64,000 nucleotides of DNA. Origin: Bugulina stolonifera (Eukaryota; Bryozoa; Gymnolaemata; Cheilostomatida; Bugulidae). The stretch covers positions 25,420,429-25,484,428 of the forward strand of contig OW285187.1 in assembly GCA_935421135.1 (NCBI GenBank), given 5' to 3'. The notes under the pieces are model-generated. The model was not told the origin of the DNA and ran no database searches. It saw only the letters and a list, made by a program, of their open reading frames with translations. The first letter of the stretch is position 1, and each line of letters begins with the position of its first letter. Below, piece by piece: positions 35,101 to 47,899 of this stretch. A program made the translations under genes and the position numbers.

Positions 35101-38100
35101 TTAAAGCTTTGATTTAAGAGCCTCTCTCATTGGTTTGATATACTTAAGGAATGAAGGATGCACCTGAAAGTAGATACACTATTGATAGTCCTCAGAGAAC
35201 ACTTTGACCTGATTTCACTCTCACAATACACACGGATTCCCCAACGGGATTGGCTACCCTGTCTATTAGGAATATGTACATTGTCTCGTATGTTTACAGC
35301 TACTATAGAGTGTACGGTGCACCAGTATATATAACCCAAATCATCGAGTTAAGTAGTAAACATTTTTTAACTATATTACAGAAAACCATAAAGCTCTCAC
35401 AAGACTCCCTCCCACCAATGATGACCGTATTTCTGGTAACTTGAAGTTTTATTGTCTTCAATTTGGTGTAAATCATTTCATAGACCATGTAAAAGCTATA
35501 CAATTATAATGTCTTGTATATACATGTAGCTGTTGTATATTGGCTGATAACAATCTGGAATTGTTTCGCCTTCAAACTGGAGAAAACGAATGAAGGGCGA
35601 GACAACTCTATATTTGTGACACATGTTAGCTTGAGACGACAGTTTGGGAGAGGTGTTGCTCCAGAATAGAGCTTGCACTGTTGATCAAAATGTTGATTTT
35701 AATTTTTGTTTATTGCTATTACAACATTACCCCCACATTTTAAAACTATAATGTTACATACCTGATGTTGGTTGAGTGAAGAACTCTTAGCGTACTCATA
35801 CAGAGCCTCATACACATTACCATCATATCTACCCAGACAACTGTTTAGCAGACGATCTGGATAATCAAATGCATCTACTAGTGTCACAGCATTAGGTCTC
35901 AGTTCCGTCAGTAACTCTGTTCGTCTTATCATTAACAGTTTTATTTGACGCGAGTTCAGCACATCATTCTATAACAGGATATGACAAAATGTACGCATTC
36001 AACTGTTTTGTGGCCCTAAAAATAGCAAGTCTTAAGTACAACTGACGATTAAACCCGGAGAATACTCACACTATGTATATTTTCCAATAAACTTGAGTAG
36101 TTTCAACCCAGTTAATGATTAACTACTTCTTACTAGCATTTGTATTAAAAGCAGAAGTTAGAGATAACCGAAGTTGCCCTACCCTGCCCATGACAGCAGC
36201 TATCCACTATTGGAGTCACCATCTTTACTGAGAATACTTAGTGGAAACATTCACTAAATATTTGTCTACTCAAGTCAACTTTACCCGCTGCATGCAATGA
36301 CCTGCGGTTGACCACTTAGGTACCAAATGTTAGCCAGTTACCTGAAGGAATGATCCGGAATTATCCAGAATGCTATTTACAAGGAAGAATTCGCAGACTT
36401 GAGTCATGACAGCTGTAGCCCTAGGTTCCCAATTACTGCTTGCCAGAGCATCAGTGAAGAACTTGGCTGCCAGATACATGGAGTACACCTGAGAATTATA
36501 TCACATGATCAACTACAATCTAATCTATATTCTATTGTATATGTAAACATTTAATACAGTATGTCAGATGGTGCACTATCTTACTATTTACTGATCCCGC
36601 AAGTGAGGCAGCCGAAATGGTGCACTTTGAAAAAGCTGTCTCCCCTAACTGCAATGCATTAGGTAGTGACACACCCTATTTCCACAGGCACTACTCTGCA
36701 CTGTAGTAAACAGCAAATCATATACCAATAAAATTATAATCAGGTAGTTGTAGAAATGCAGGGCTCTCAACTTGATAAAGTGAAAAATCCAAATAAAATG
36801 TTGAATTGAGGAAAAAGATGCCACTGCGGGGCCAGAGGCCCCGCCAGCCTGCGAAGCAGGCTGCCTGGTAGGGCGCGGGAGGAGTGGCGGAGCGCCCTCC
36901 CGCGCTTGAAAATTTTTTAACTGTGCCATCAAAAATGGCACCATTTCATGCAATTCTAATCACATTTTACTTAAAATGTGCTGTGCTTGGTAGAGGTTGT
37001 AACATGCAACTTGTGTGTATTTATTTGGTAGAACAAACAAAGATGCAAATAGGGCTTACAGTATAGGCCCTATACATGTACAGAGTAGATGTAGGTGGTG
37101 GAGATAGTGGAAAATATTGTGTATATATACAATAATACAGGTAACTATATGACACCATAATACAGATTTAAACAAAATACAGATATAGCCTATATCTGTA
37201 TGGCTCCAAATGGAAGTGGAACAAATGAGTTGGGTACAAAGTGCATGCAAAATGTTTGAGATATTTTGACTTGTCTCCTTTGTTTTTGTGTCAATATCTA
37301 AAATGGTATATATTTGTGGGTAAACAGTAGTACTTGGGACTTGGCAACACAAAAATATTTGCAACATATACAATCACATATCTCTTATGTGTTATTTTGT
37401 AAAACCTATTAATATCAGATTGGAAAATACTTTAGACATCCATTTGATTCAAATATTAAATTGACTAGGTTAGCGACCTCTCAACCCCTATTGATTCCAT
37501 TGGACAGACTTTGTTTGTGTATGGCTTTGGTGCTAGTTAGCCTACTAGCAAAGTACTCTCTTTGCTACTAGTAACAAATCCTAACTCAATGGCAAAATCC
37601 GAACAGTGAGTGGAAAATATAGAAATCTGTCCGAATACCCAAAAGGCAAGGACAAATCCGAACAATTTGGATTTAATCCGAGTAGTTGAGAGCCCTGAGA
37701 AATGGAAGCATCTGATTGGCTCTTATCAATATACATTGTATTATACAATAAATGTAAATACAAACCTTTGCCACCTCTACCAGTGCATACAGGTTATTGT
37801 TCCATGCTGTATCATAGTCAACTTTCCTCTGGTCTACTTGTAGCTCTGTAGCCACTCTTAGAATAGACCTGCAATCAAAGTACTACATCATGTACACGTA
37901 AGTGCAACGGTTTGCTGCATTTGCTGCACAAAGTACCACAGACATTGGTCAAATAACTTATTTCATGCATACCTTATTTCATGCGTGTTTATGCACTTTG
38001 TTTCATGTCTATTAGTGAAATGTGGGGACGAGGAAGATGCATATAAAACACTCTCCAATAACATTTCATTTTTAATTTCGAGAACTTGATCAATTATTTG

Positions 38101-38759
38101 TGCGGAAGCAAGTGTAAGCTGTAGGTATAACCAATAAATACACATTGCGTCTAGCCTATGTATGATGTCACAACTTACCGTAAAGCGTTCAGCTCAAACG
38201 CTGTTATACACAGATGAGAGTCAAACTTCTCGGCAGATTTCAATTCTGAAGGAACAGCTGGTGATTTAGCTAAGAACTGAAGAGTGTCTGGCAGCTGCTC
38301 ACCTTTCTTAGCCTTTCCTAAGAATTTCATCAGCGACCTGCGACATTATGTATGTGTAGCAGGTGTCCTAATTATCCAAGAATAACATAAATTACATGTA
38401 TTTCATTAATACAAACAAACCAGATATTGCATTATATTTATGCAAACGTTATTAGTTCGAGCGGTATTTTAAATTATTCATATCTTAAAAAGGAAATTAT
38501 TCTTTGAAATTATGAAAAAGTGCTCAAAAGAAAAGACTATTGGAAGACTATTTGGAGTTATCCTCTCTGCAAATTTTAGAAATAAAACACTCCTTTGAAG
38601 CACTTCGAGATGAAATGGTTTTATAGAGACTGCAAAGTTAGACACAAAAATATCTGCTTTTAGAGCAATAGTTTTGCTGTTTTACCAGTTATACTGGGCG
38701 TTTACTAAATATCATATTATTGACATTAGAGTTGTGTCTTCATATACATATACATATAC

Positions 38760-38796
<37 letters not shown>

Positions 38797-41700
38797 TACA
38801 TATACATATACACATACACATACATATAGGCCTACACATACATATATATATAATATGTAAAAGGAGCATTGCAAGCGTCTCAAATATAGTTACGTCATTG
38901 AAAGGGATAAACACCATCTTACAACTTGTATGTTCAACTTTCCTCAACAAGTACTAGGGGTAAATGTATACACCAAATTCCTACAGATAACTTAATCATT
39001 AGCGAATAATAGTTTATAATGGATAATCTAGAATTAACATATACAACCATGACTGCTACTACAGAAGGTGTGTTTACCTTGCACACTGCAGATACATGAC
39101 AGTATTCTCCCCTTCGTATGTACAAGCTGGAACAGTATTCTGAAATAAACTTGGCAACCCACTAGCGTGACTATAGCCATGCCCCCCACAGGATCGTCTG
39201 CATGTCTCAATAAGATCTAAGACTATGTCAGAAGTATATGCCTTCAGACCAGATGTGAGGCTGTGCATCTAGAATATAAGAACAATAGCAGCAAGTAGGA
39301 CTATGTATATTTCTTTACATTTCCTTCATGACACTTTGCTAACCTATCACGCTGAAATGTGATGCTATAAATATACAAAGTATGTTTCAGATGTAACAGA
39401 CATCAAATGTTATGAACCTTACTTCAGGTAGTCTGGACATATCTCCACCCTTCATGGCTACCATGATGTTTTCATACACTTTCTTGACCTCAAACCCAGT
39501 GAAGAAGAAAGCATAGGCAGTGCATATGGCTGGTATTACTTTCATCTGCTGTGTCTGATAATCCAGAATCTGTGGTTCAACTCTGTAGAATGTGCATGTA
39601 TATTATTATACTCCTATACAATTAGAACATAAAGTGAAGACAATTCCAAAACCATACATGTTAGTGTTGATCAAATATACCTGTGCATGATAAATATGTT
39701 TTTATATTACAACGAACTAAGTGAGAATATGGAAACTAAGTGGAAAGATAGTGAGACATGACTGCATGAATCTTTACATAAGTTGATGCGTTGGTAGGAA
39801 TAGTGGGAGGTCAAGGTTAGGTAGAGATGGGCGTGGTGGAAGTAGAGGGATGTTAAGGTTTTGCAGCAGTGGGGAGTCATTCTGGAGGTGAGCTTGACCG
39901 AGACAAGACATAAGATTCAAAGAAAGGTGAGCCATTTGCTAACACTACAAGAAGAAATAGTAAAGCGTGTTTAACAACCCCAGCAAATCAACACTGCTAT
40001 GCGCACTGCTGCTGGGTGTGGAAATACCGCATGTTTGAGGTAGCACCAAAGAATAAACCCAAAAGGATGTCCACACATTTATTTAGCAATAACTAACCCT
40101 TTAGAGTTCGCAGTTTGTCTCCTAACTGCACTGTATCTAGTAGCTATAGTGGCAGCACGAGCAAGTGATGCCGCTATCATCTGTACTATACCCATCCTTA
40201 CATAGCTCATAGTGAGGTAGGATGTCTGTGGGATAGATTGTCTAGAGAACTTTCCATCTGGTGATACCTGAAATTTAGACGGGTAAACAGCTGGTGATTA
40301 GTTACAATGTGACTTGGTTGTACGCATCATAATCCTTGTGTAATTCCATGCCCTGTGTCATTATTGATGATGCCTGGTATAGCGATAAGCTGTGATGCAA
40401 ATTTCAAGAGTACAATATGCGGAGAGGGAAATGTACAAGAGCCTTTCTCATATTACCTACTATTAGAGAAACTGATTTTACACAGAAGAGTATATTTAGC
40501 AGACGGATGTGTCTAACACACACCTTAGAGTTTTTCATTAGCATGTTAGTCCTTGGGATGCGGTAGTGAGTGAACTTGAGGTAGCCATTATCCACCTCTG
40601 CAAACCCAAACTTGTGGTTGATGTCCCCAAGCTCTACTCCTATGAAACAAATACACACAGTCAGATACAGAATACAAGTGCATGTAGATAGATAGACATA
40701 TGATGGGTGCATGTAGATAGATAGACATATGATGGGTGGATGGAGATGAATGGGCAGATGGGTGGGTGGATGGGTAGATAGATAAACTACACTGCAAACA
40801 AGTTGAAAGTAGAAAAAGAGAGAATAATTCTACAATACAATACTAATAGTAAATTGTCAAACGCATAAAATATTAACGTTACTTTAGATTTAGTTACTTT
40901 AGATTTAGTTACTTTAGATCAGGGGTTCCCAACCTTTTCAAGCCTAAGTACCTCTTAGCAGTGATTTAGTAAACGACATACCCCTTTGTAGCCCTTTGTA
41001 GTGAAAAATGTACCCCTCTGTAAAACTTTGTTTAATCAAGAATATCTTGGGTTTAACTCGATTAATATTACGTGTGTGCATTATCTAAATGCGTCATCTA
41101 AACAAGTAAATAAATGCAGTATGGTATGAAACTTTTATTTATTAATTATTTCATGATAAATATGTAATGTAACTTTCATAGATTGTAGTGTTTCACGGCT
41201 TTCATACTGCTTTAGCCCAACCTCATTTGAATCAGCAAGCCATTTGATGTTCAGCTCAGTAATAGATAGTGATAATTCATAATTGATAGTATGTAACTGA
41301 AAATCACTGTTAGTTAAAAAGGTATAAAGTTGATAACTTATTTTGTACCCCCTAGGTTTCTAAAATGTACCCCTAGGGGTACATGTACCCCAGGTTGGGA
41401 ACCCCTGCTTTAGATCATAGTGAGCATATAATATATAGAATTGTCATGAACACATTCACAACCCAACGCATGTGTATGACAGTGAGGTAAGTATAGCAAA
41501 GAGAAGATAACTCTACAACATAACATAATGATGATTGTATTTTATTATAAATTAATACATAACTTTCAACAATCAACTTATGACATAAAGTAAATAGTAT
41601 AACTCATCTCAGACCATTGTTAGTTCAGATTGTGACGAGTATACCAGAATATATATTAACTCTCTCGCTCTCTCTTGGACTACTAAACACACGATTAAGT

Positions 41701-44700
41701 GACTTGTATTTATACGATATTATCTATATACTATCTCATATATAGCATGTCGTGTATGGAGCAGAATATGGTGTCTGAGTCGTGTATCGAGTATATAATG
41801 TAAGTCTAAACATGTAATATTTAGTCTCTCATATCGTAGGTTTCCCTTCCTGTGTTCTCTACTCACAAACTTAATTTTGCTGCTAAATAATTTTATATGT
41901 TCACATATTATTATGACTAACATGGTGCATGTACATGTATATATAGTATACAAGTAGTGTTTAGTATGTTTATTAATTGATTACAACTGAACTAAATAGA
42001 GAAGTCAGCTTTCAGAGCACTCCTTGTGTTTCACTCGACGAGTTACATAATGATAAAACTAAGTAAAAGTGCTATGCTAATGTGTAGGCACTGATATACA
42101 TCTAGTACATACAGTGTATATGCATGTACATGTATATATTATGTAGGCCTAATACATAAGATATACAATTTTCATAATTTATGTGATGTTATGACCTTTC
42201 ACTAGGACTGTTGGTTAAAAGCAATAGATGCACACAATGCTATACTATACTGTATAGGCCCCTATTACTAATATTATATAAAGGTAGAATAATATTCATA
42301 TCAAATTGTTATTTATTTCAGATGTAAGTTGATGAAGGATATTGGTACTAGTAGTGATAATTTAGATGATGATGATTCTAAGACTATCGTACCTGATGGA
42401 GTAGAGTTTACTACTCTTGTTGGTTAGTACAATAATCATACTAAATAACATTATCTTCCACATACAACTGTGCACAGGTTATTCACATTACTGAGTTACT
42501 CAAATACTACAGGTAAATGTAGAATAGGCAGTAACATTGTGAAATCTGACATTGCAGTATAAGAGGAGACAACTTCTAACAACTATTATTACCTGATAAG
42601 AGAACATAACTCCAAACTATTAGACTTGTTATACATTGTAACATAATATTATATAATTAACAGATACAGAGTGGAATAAGGAGTTGAATAGTGAAGATGA
42701 TAAGACTATAGTCCCTGATGGAGTTGAATATATACAAGTAAATGGTGAGATATACACACTATATTTACATGTACAAGTATGTATGTAGGAATATCTATTG
42801 ATAATACACACTGTACATTAGTGCTGGGCTGTTATGATACTTCGAGCTCTCCCCCATAAATCTAATTCTCAGTACCGTTTGGGAATTGTCTGTACAACCA
42901 ATAATAATGAATCTCTCTATTTACAGGTCCTACTCCAAATGAGATCAAGTCAGATATTGGTAGCCTAGATGACTTTGATGAGTATGAGGAGGTTTTTGAG
43001 GAAAATAAATTGAATCCAATGTGTGACAACTCCACAGCAGAAAATGGTAAGCAAGTATTTAATTATATATACATATACATCATGCAGGCAAGTTTATTTG
43101 GTAGGCTATCTACATGAATTATACAAAAGGGTATATGGAGTTATCCTAACATGGTCTAAAAAATGGTTGTATATCATAATATTTATATAGTTGATGTTTC
43201 TACCTCTTAGGGCAGAATATCTTAAAATCATGGAGCACAGTGAATAACTTATCAGATCTGGAAGTAGGCGTGTCTAAGAGCGACTCGGTACATGTACAGG
43301 AAGTAAACCAGAATAGCCAGTCTTCTGATGTGATTTCCGAGTCTTCTACTGATAAAGGTGATTATTACATACATGGCTATGTCTAATATTTATAGATACA
43401 TTATTTGTGTCTGGTTATATGTCTGTGTGATCATAAGAAGGTGGTGTAGACCTTATGGTGATCCACCTTGCAATATGAAAAATTGTGATGCATTAGAAAT
43501 ATTTCACTGTCAAAATAAGCCTATCAGTATTCTAGCAAGTGATCTGTTATCATCCATGTGCAGTTCAGTTTCAATAAAATAAAATCTTTCATCAGTTTAT
43601 AAGATTCTTTTCTAGATTGATAGATCTGCAAGCTAATAATACAATGTATGTAGTTTTGTTACTATTGTTGTTACAGCAGACGTCAAATCTGACTTTATGA
43701 AAGATTCAACCCTGAATTACAGTGAAGGTCCAAATACAGACTCGACTGTCAGTTACAGTGAAGATCTGAATACAGAGTCGAATATAAGCTACAGTGAAGG
43801 TCTGAAAACGGAGGTGACCAGTGCATTTGGTAAGTTTATCTTATCTTTCATCATATTTATAAAATCATAGTTTATATACAGATAGATTAGCTAACAGGAA
43901 ACTAAATTATTTGTATTTATTGTTTCTCTATTCATATAATTGTTAGCAGTTTAATGTATAAATAAACACATGTACATGTACAACACATGACTCTCATGTG
44001 TCAATATTCGATATTAGTTACAGCATATTATACCATGTTAATTCTATATCATAATTACAACTGCAGTCAACTGCTCTGGGTGTATCAGTAGTACATTGTA
44101 TTATATTTATAATTGTTAGATTCTGGAGTAAGTTCAGCAGATCTAAGTCTACTGTTTGAAGAAGGGGACGTTATAACTACTCCCTCAGTAGATACTCCAG
44201 AGAGACTTAGCCTAAGAAAACGTATCAGAAGAGCTCTAAGAAATGTGTTCTGTTGTCTTAGAGCCAACAACAGAAATGATGACTAACTCCATATTTATAT
44301 GTATATGCTGCATATTACATCTAGTCTTATTTATGTGCTGCATATTACATCTAGTATTATTTATATGCTGCATATTACATCTAGTCATATTTATGTGCTG
44401 CATATTACATCTAGTCATATTTGTGTCATGTAGATTACATCTAGTCTCAGTTATGTGATGCACATTGCATCTATTCGTATTTTAGCTGTTAGTTGTAATA
44501 TACATGTACTTGTATAACTATATAACTATAGCTGATAGAACAATATTATATATGTAGTGAAGTAATAGTGATGCACTAGTGGTTAAAATATAATCTTATT
44601 ATAGTATATTATTGTTTACTAATAAATATGCCTATTTACATACATCTACATCTACATACATATACACAGTGCAATACATATTACTATGATAACCATTACA

Positions 44701-47700
44701 ATAATGTGTATCATACAGGGATATGTAGAAAGAAAACCAAGTTTAACATAACCAATGGATACAATCTAACATTTTGCAAACAATAATAATGCTAAAATTA
44801 AAATAGTTCAAATTGTGAAATTAAACCAGATGAAAAGGCCATTGAGTGTGCGAAAAAAGTTAGCAGTGTGATTCCAATTGTTATTTACTTCAGTACAATA
44901 ATATACTGTTTTACTGTAATACTGTGTTACTAAGGCAGCCATGGAGCCTTATAATAATTACATGGGGTCACCTGTCATAGTACAGTAAATATTGGAACCA
45001 CTTTGACACATGGTATAATAATAACAGTATAGTATGTAACTAGCTGCTGGTATACACTTACCAGGTAGAGGCTCGTGTGTCTCTAGGTCCCTTAGCTGAC
45101 ACATGAAGGGGTTGACTCCATACTGCTTACCGTCTATCACCAGTTGGGCCATAACAACAGCATAGTTACTGGTCTTGCCCACTAAAATACCACCACTGGT
45201 TAGTTACAATGAAATATTGGTAACCATTGCTTGTGGATATACATGTACACCGGTACAAGTTAATTGCGTTGTTCTATTACCAATGAGGTTTATACTTCTC
45301 TATTAGCTTAAACCTAAATGCACATTACATTAGATTTCATATAGTGTAATGACTATGTAATATATCAATTGGATACTAACATTATAGTAGCATTTATTTT
45401 ATAGCTGATGCTGGTCTACATTTAGTACATTGAATTTATCATTCCTTGATGAAAGCTCTGTTTATAAAATAATACAATCTGATACCCATATACTCTATAC
45501 TCCCATTGAATAGAACACAGTAAGACATTCCACTTAGCCTTATTTTGTGGAAAATTTAAAGTAGGCTAATGATGCAAAAGTAGAGTGCTAAAGCGTAACA
45601 GTAAAATTAAGAGTTTTCCACTCCTAATTTGTTGATGAAGGAAATTATAGACAAACTAAGAGAGGACAACTTCCTATTGTGACCAACACATTATAGGCAC
45701 CCATGCTGGATACTATTGTAGAAGCATTTGACAATTCAACTAGTACAAGAAGTATACATCATGTATGTGTGGATATACTCACGCCCACCAGGCCAGAATT
45801 TGATAGAGGTTATGGTTGGACTGTGGAGAATAAACTCTTGTGTAGCTTTATCATAGGTAGCAGTTGTCTCTAAACCTCTTATAAAGGTTCCTATATAATA
45901 GAGTCACTACATAATATAACTATTAATTGCGTAGACCGTTTAGAGGTCATTGTGACAATTGGAAAACAGAGTATACAAAATATTAGCAGAAGATCCAAAT
46001 ATCAAAACTTGGACTATTGTAGAAGTAGTGAACTAAGCTAAACTTTGCTGTTACAATGTATAACATACATGTAGATATACGTAAAGGGAAAAGACAATAT
46101 ATTATAATTGCAACCATGATGAATATACTGCTATATAACCCTATTGGGTTTCACATGGTTTACGTAGAGCAGTGGGCGTGGCTAGCTCATACTGTGAATA
46201 CCGGCACAATCTCAATGTACTAACAGCTTCCAAGATCAGTGTAATAAAATGTATAGCAATACCATTCCATACCGTGACCCATCTCTGTCTGAGCATAGGT
46301 GCCAATGTGTTCATATGTCTCTGCTTTGGGTAGAAACTCGGCGATCTGCTCATCTGTTCCCTGCCCCTTGATGGTTGGTACAAACATATCCCGGTGTACA
46401 GTGAATGGGTTAGTGCCAATGAATATGCCCCTAAACAAAATATAACATGTGCACTTGTACATACAGGTACAGTAGGTTACAAGAAGTAGATTACAATGAA
46501 CAGCAAGTCTTGTAATATGAATACATCAAGATTATAGTGATCATCTTTGAATTAAAAGACACTAGACTGTTATTTGAGCGCGGACTTACATTGTATAAAG
46601 GAAAACAAGTGGTGCATTGGTATCGAAAGCTCCCTCAGCATATCCATACTTCTTCATCTTCCTCTGCAAAGCACCAAACATACGAACGGCTTCTTCATAG
46701 ACCTCATCGCGTGACATCGTAGGAAACTTCTCTGCTTGCGCAAACTCTGGGTCTTCAGAGATTTCTTTAACTAATATCACAAAGAAAAAGCAATGGTATT
46801 TGGGGCTAATTATTATACGAAATTTGTTTCCAGCCTGCATTGGTTGATAACCAGTAGTACTACTGCTGTGTGGAAACCATGGAAACAGCGTTAGTCTGTG
46901 GTCTACTGCGTATCTATTGCAGAAGTGACCTTGAGACCTGTTTGTGAGTGAGAACATACGCTGCGTAGACCACAACACGTCCAGTGAATGCAGGATCCTA
47001 AGTAGGCTAATGCTAAATGAGAAGCACACACTTAAGCAGCTACTCAATAGAAACCAGTATTGTCATGACTAAGCCATAGCCTGACATTGGTTCCAAAGAT
47101 AGTACCGATATTGTGATATAGTCTATATATATATTGTGATATTGTGATATAGTCTATATATATATTGTGATATTGTGATATAGTCTATATATATATTGTG
47201 ATATAGTCTATATATATATTGTGATATTGTGATATAGTCTATAATTATATATATTGTGATATTGTGATATAGTCTATATATATATTGTGATATTGTGATA
47301 TAGTCTATATATATATTGTGATATTGTGATATAGTCTATATATATATATTGTGATATTGTGATATAGTCTATATATATATTGTGATATTGTGATATAGTC
47401 TATATATATATTGTGATATTGTGATATAGTCTATATATATATTGTGATATAGTCTATATATATATTGTGATATAGTCTATATATATATTGTGATATTGTG
47501 ACATAGTTCTCCGGTTATCGGCCCAACATTCACACAACATATAGGAATGCTGTCATATCCCAACGTGAGTGAGACGACATCAATGTTGGAGCAATAGTAG
47601 AAACCACCCTTAACCATTTGAAGATGTTTCTATTTTCAAAAATCTCAAAGACACATTTACTGTAAAACATTGTACATCAAATGTGTACTAAAATACTGCC

Positions 47701-47899
47701 GACTTACATGCAGATTACACCGTGTGCCTTATTATATTATATGCACATGTATATTGCATGATATATTAGGCCACTTACAGATCTTTCTCCGGAGCTCTAA
47801 ATTTTCTTTGCCGTAGAGTATCAATGTCAGATCTTCTGGATTAAACGTCGCCCTTCTACGCTCCATAGCCAAATCAGGGTTAACATTGATCTTGCCCAT
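35101..47899 (-). CDS. ACOX1: Peroxisomal acyl-CoA oxidase, left paralogue
   Basis: Fourteen exons, 2004 nt, 667 aa (human ACOX1 660): 47779-47899, 46590-46770, 46273-46430, 45783-45890, 45062-45181, 40524-40639, 40098-40267, 39423-39582, 39078-39268, 38179-38337, 37766-37868, 36342-36488, 35762-35968, 35101-35163. It catalyses the first, FAD-dependent step of peroxisomal beta-oxidation, making enoyl-CoA and H2O2. Visible family motifs: [12 protein letters not shown], the FAD and substrate region [21 protein letters not shown], and the catalytic Glu in YEGENTVM. The C-terminus is SKL, the canonical PTS1 peroxisome signal. Every junction shares position and phase with the right paralogue, yet the proteins differ widely except for a near-identical tract in exon 13. 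Intron 5 (4.4 kb) carries a MITE and an antisense nested gene. Confidence 0.95.
36759..37697. mobile_element. TIR element, 939 bp, non-autonomous
   Basis: Terminal inverted repeats CAGGGCTCTCAACT at 36759 and its complement ending at 37697, flanked by the exact 7-bp duplication AGAAATG (36752-36758 and 37698-37704). Contains a GC-rich palindromic block (36830-36905) reminiscent of that in the element at 2474-4020. No transposase. Located in an ACOX1 intron. Confidence 0.85.
38740..38840. repeat. (CATACA)n-type microsatellite
   Basis: About 90 bp of TACACA/TACATA repeats in an ACOX1 intron. Confidence 0.9.
40920..41407. mobile_element. hAT-like MITE, 488 bp
   Basis: Termini CAGGGGTTCCCAACC (40920) and its complement ending at 41407 are a well-known hAT-type end. 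The exact 8-bp target-site duplication CTTTAGAT flanks it (40912-40919 and 41408-41415). No transposase frame. It lies in intron 5 of the left ACOX1, just outside the right arm of the inverted repeat. Confidence 0.9.
41747..44286 (+). CDS. Unrecognised acidic protein gene, right copy, nested antisense in ACOX1 intron 5
   Basis: Seven exons: 41747-41799, 42322-42422, 42664-42744, 42927-43046, 43211-43357, 43677-43829, 44120-44286 (stop 44284-44286). Total 822 nt, 273 aa, phases consistent, all GT-AG. Same architecture as the left copy: [13 protein letters not shown] start, two [12 protein letters not shown] motifs, acidic Ser-rich middle, basic [16 protein letters not shown] end and NNRNDD terminus. 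Exon 6 has two extra 12-residue repeats, so the region reads [32 protein letters not shown]. All size differences from the left copy are multiples of three, and both frames stay open, consistent with protein-level constraint. No transposase, reverse transcriptase or integrase features. Family unknown; intracellular location is inferred only from lack of a signal peptide. Confidence 0.78.
44300..44460. repeat. ~30-bp tandem repeat, about 5 units
   Basis: Units of GCTGCATATTACATCTAGT plus a variable (C/A)(T/A)TATTTAT segment immediately after the stop codon of the right nested gene. Counterpart of the array at 7262-7400. Confidence 0.85.
47111..47502. repeat. 31-bp minisatellite, about 12 units
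   Basis: Units of TTGTGATATAGTCTATATAT with a variable extra TTGTGATA, in intron 1 of the left ACOX1. No function apparent. Confidence 0.9.

Larger units (their letters stand above)
41498..44560. repeat. Right arm of long inverted repeat (partner 7150-10303)
   Basis: Reverse-complement match to 7150-10303, including promoter-side sequence, all seven exons of the nested gene, most introns and the 3' tandem repeat. It lies wholly in intron 5 of the left ACOX1. The SINE at 10318 and the hairpin at 7944 are not seen here, so they are later additions or losses. Confidence 0.85.

Noticed and set aside
36884..36953. Coding potential in the GC-rich block
   Set aside because: The block is a palindromic part of the TIR element at 36759-37697; frames there are short and compositionally biased.
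46771..47047. N-terminal extension of the ACOX1 exon 2 frame
   Set aside because: An acceptor at 46771-46773 and homology start at EDPEF; the upstream part is intron read-through.
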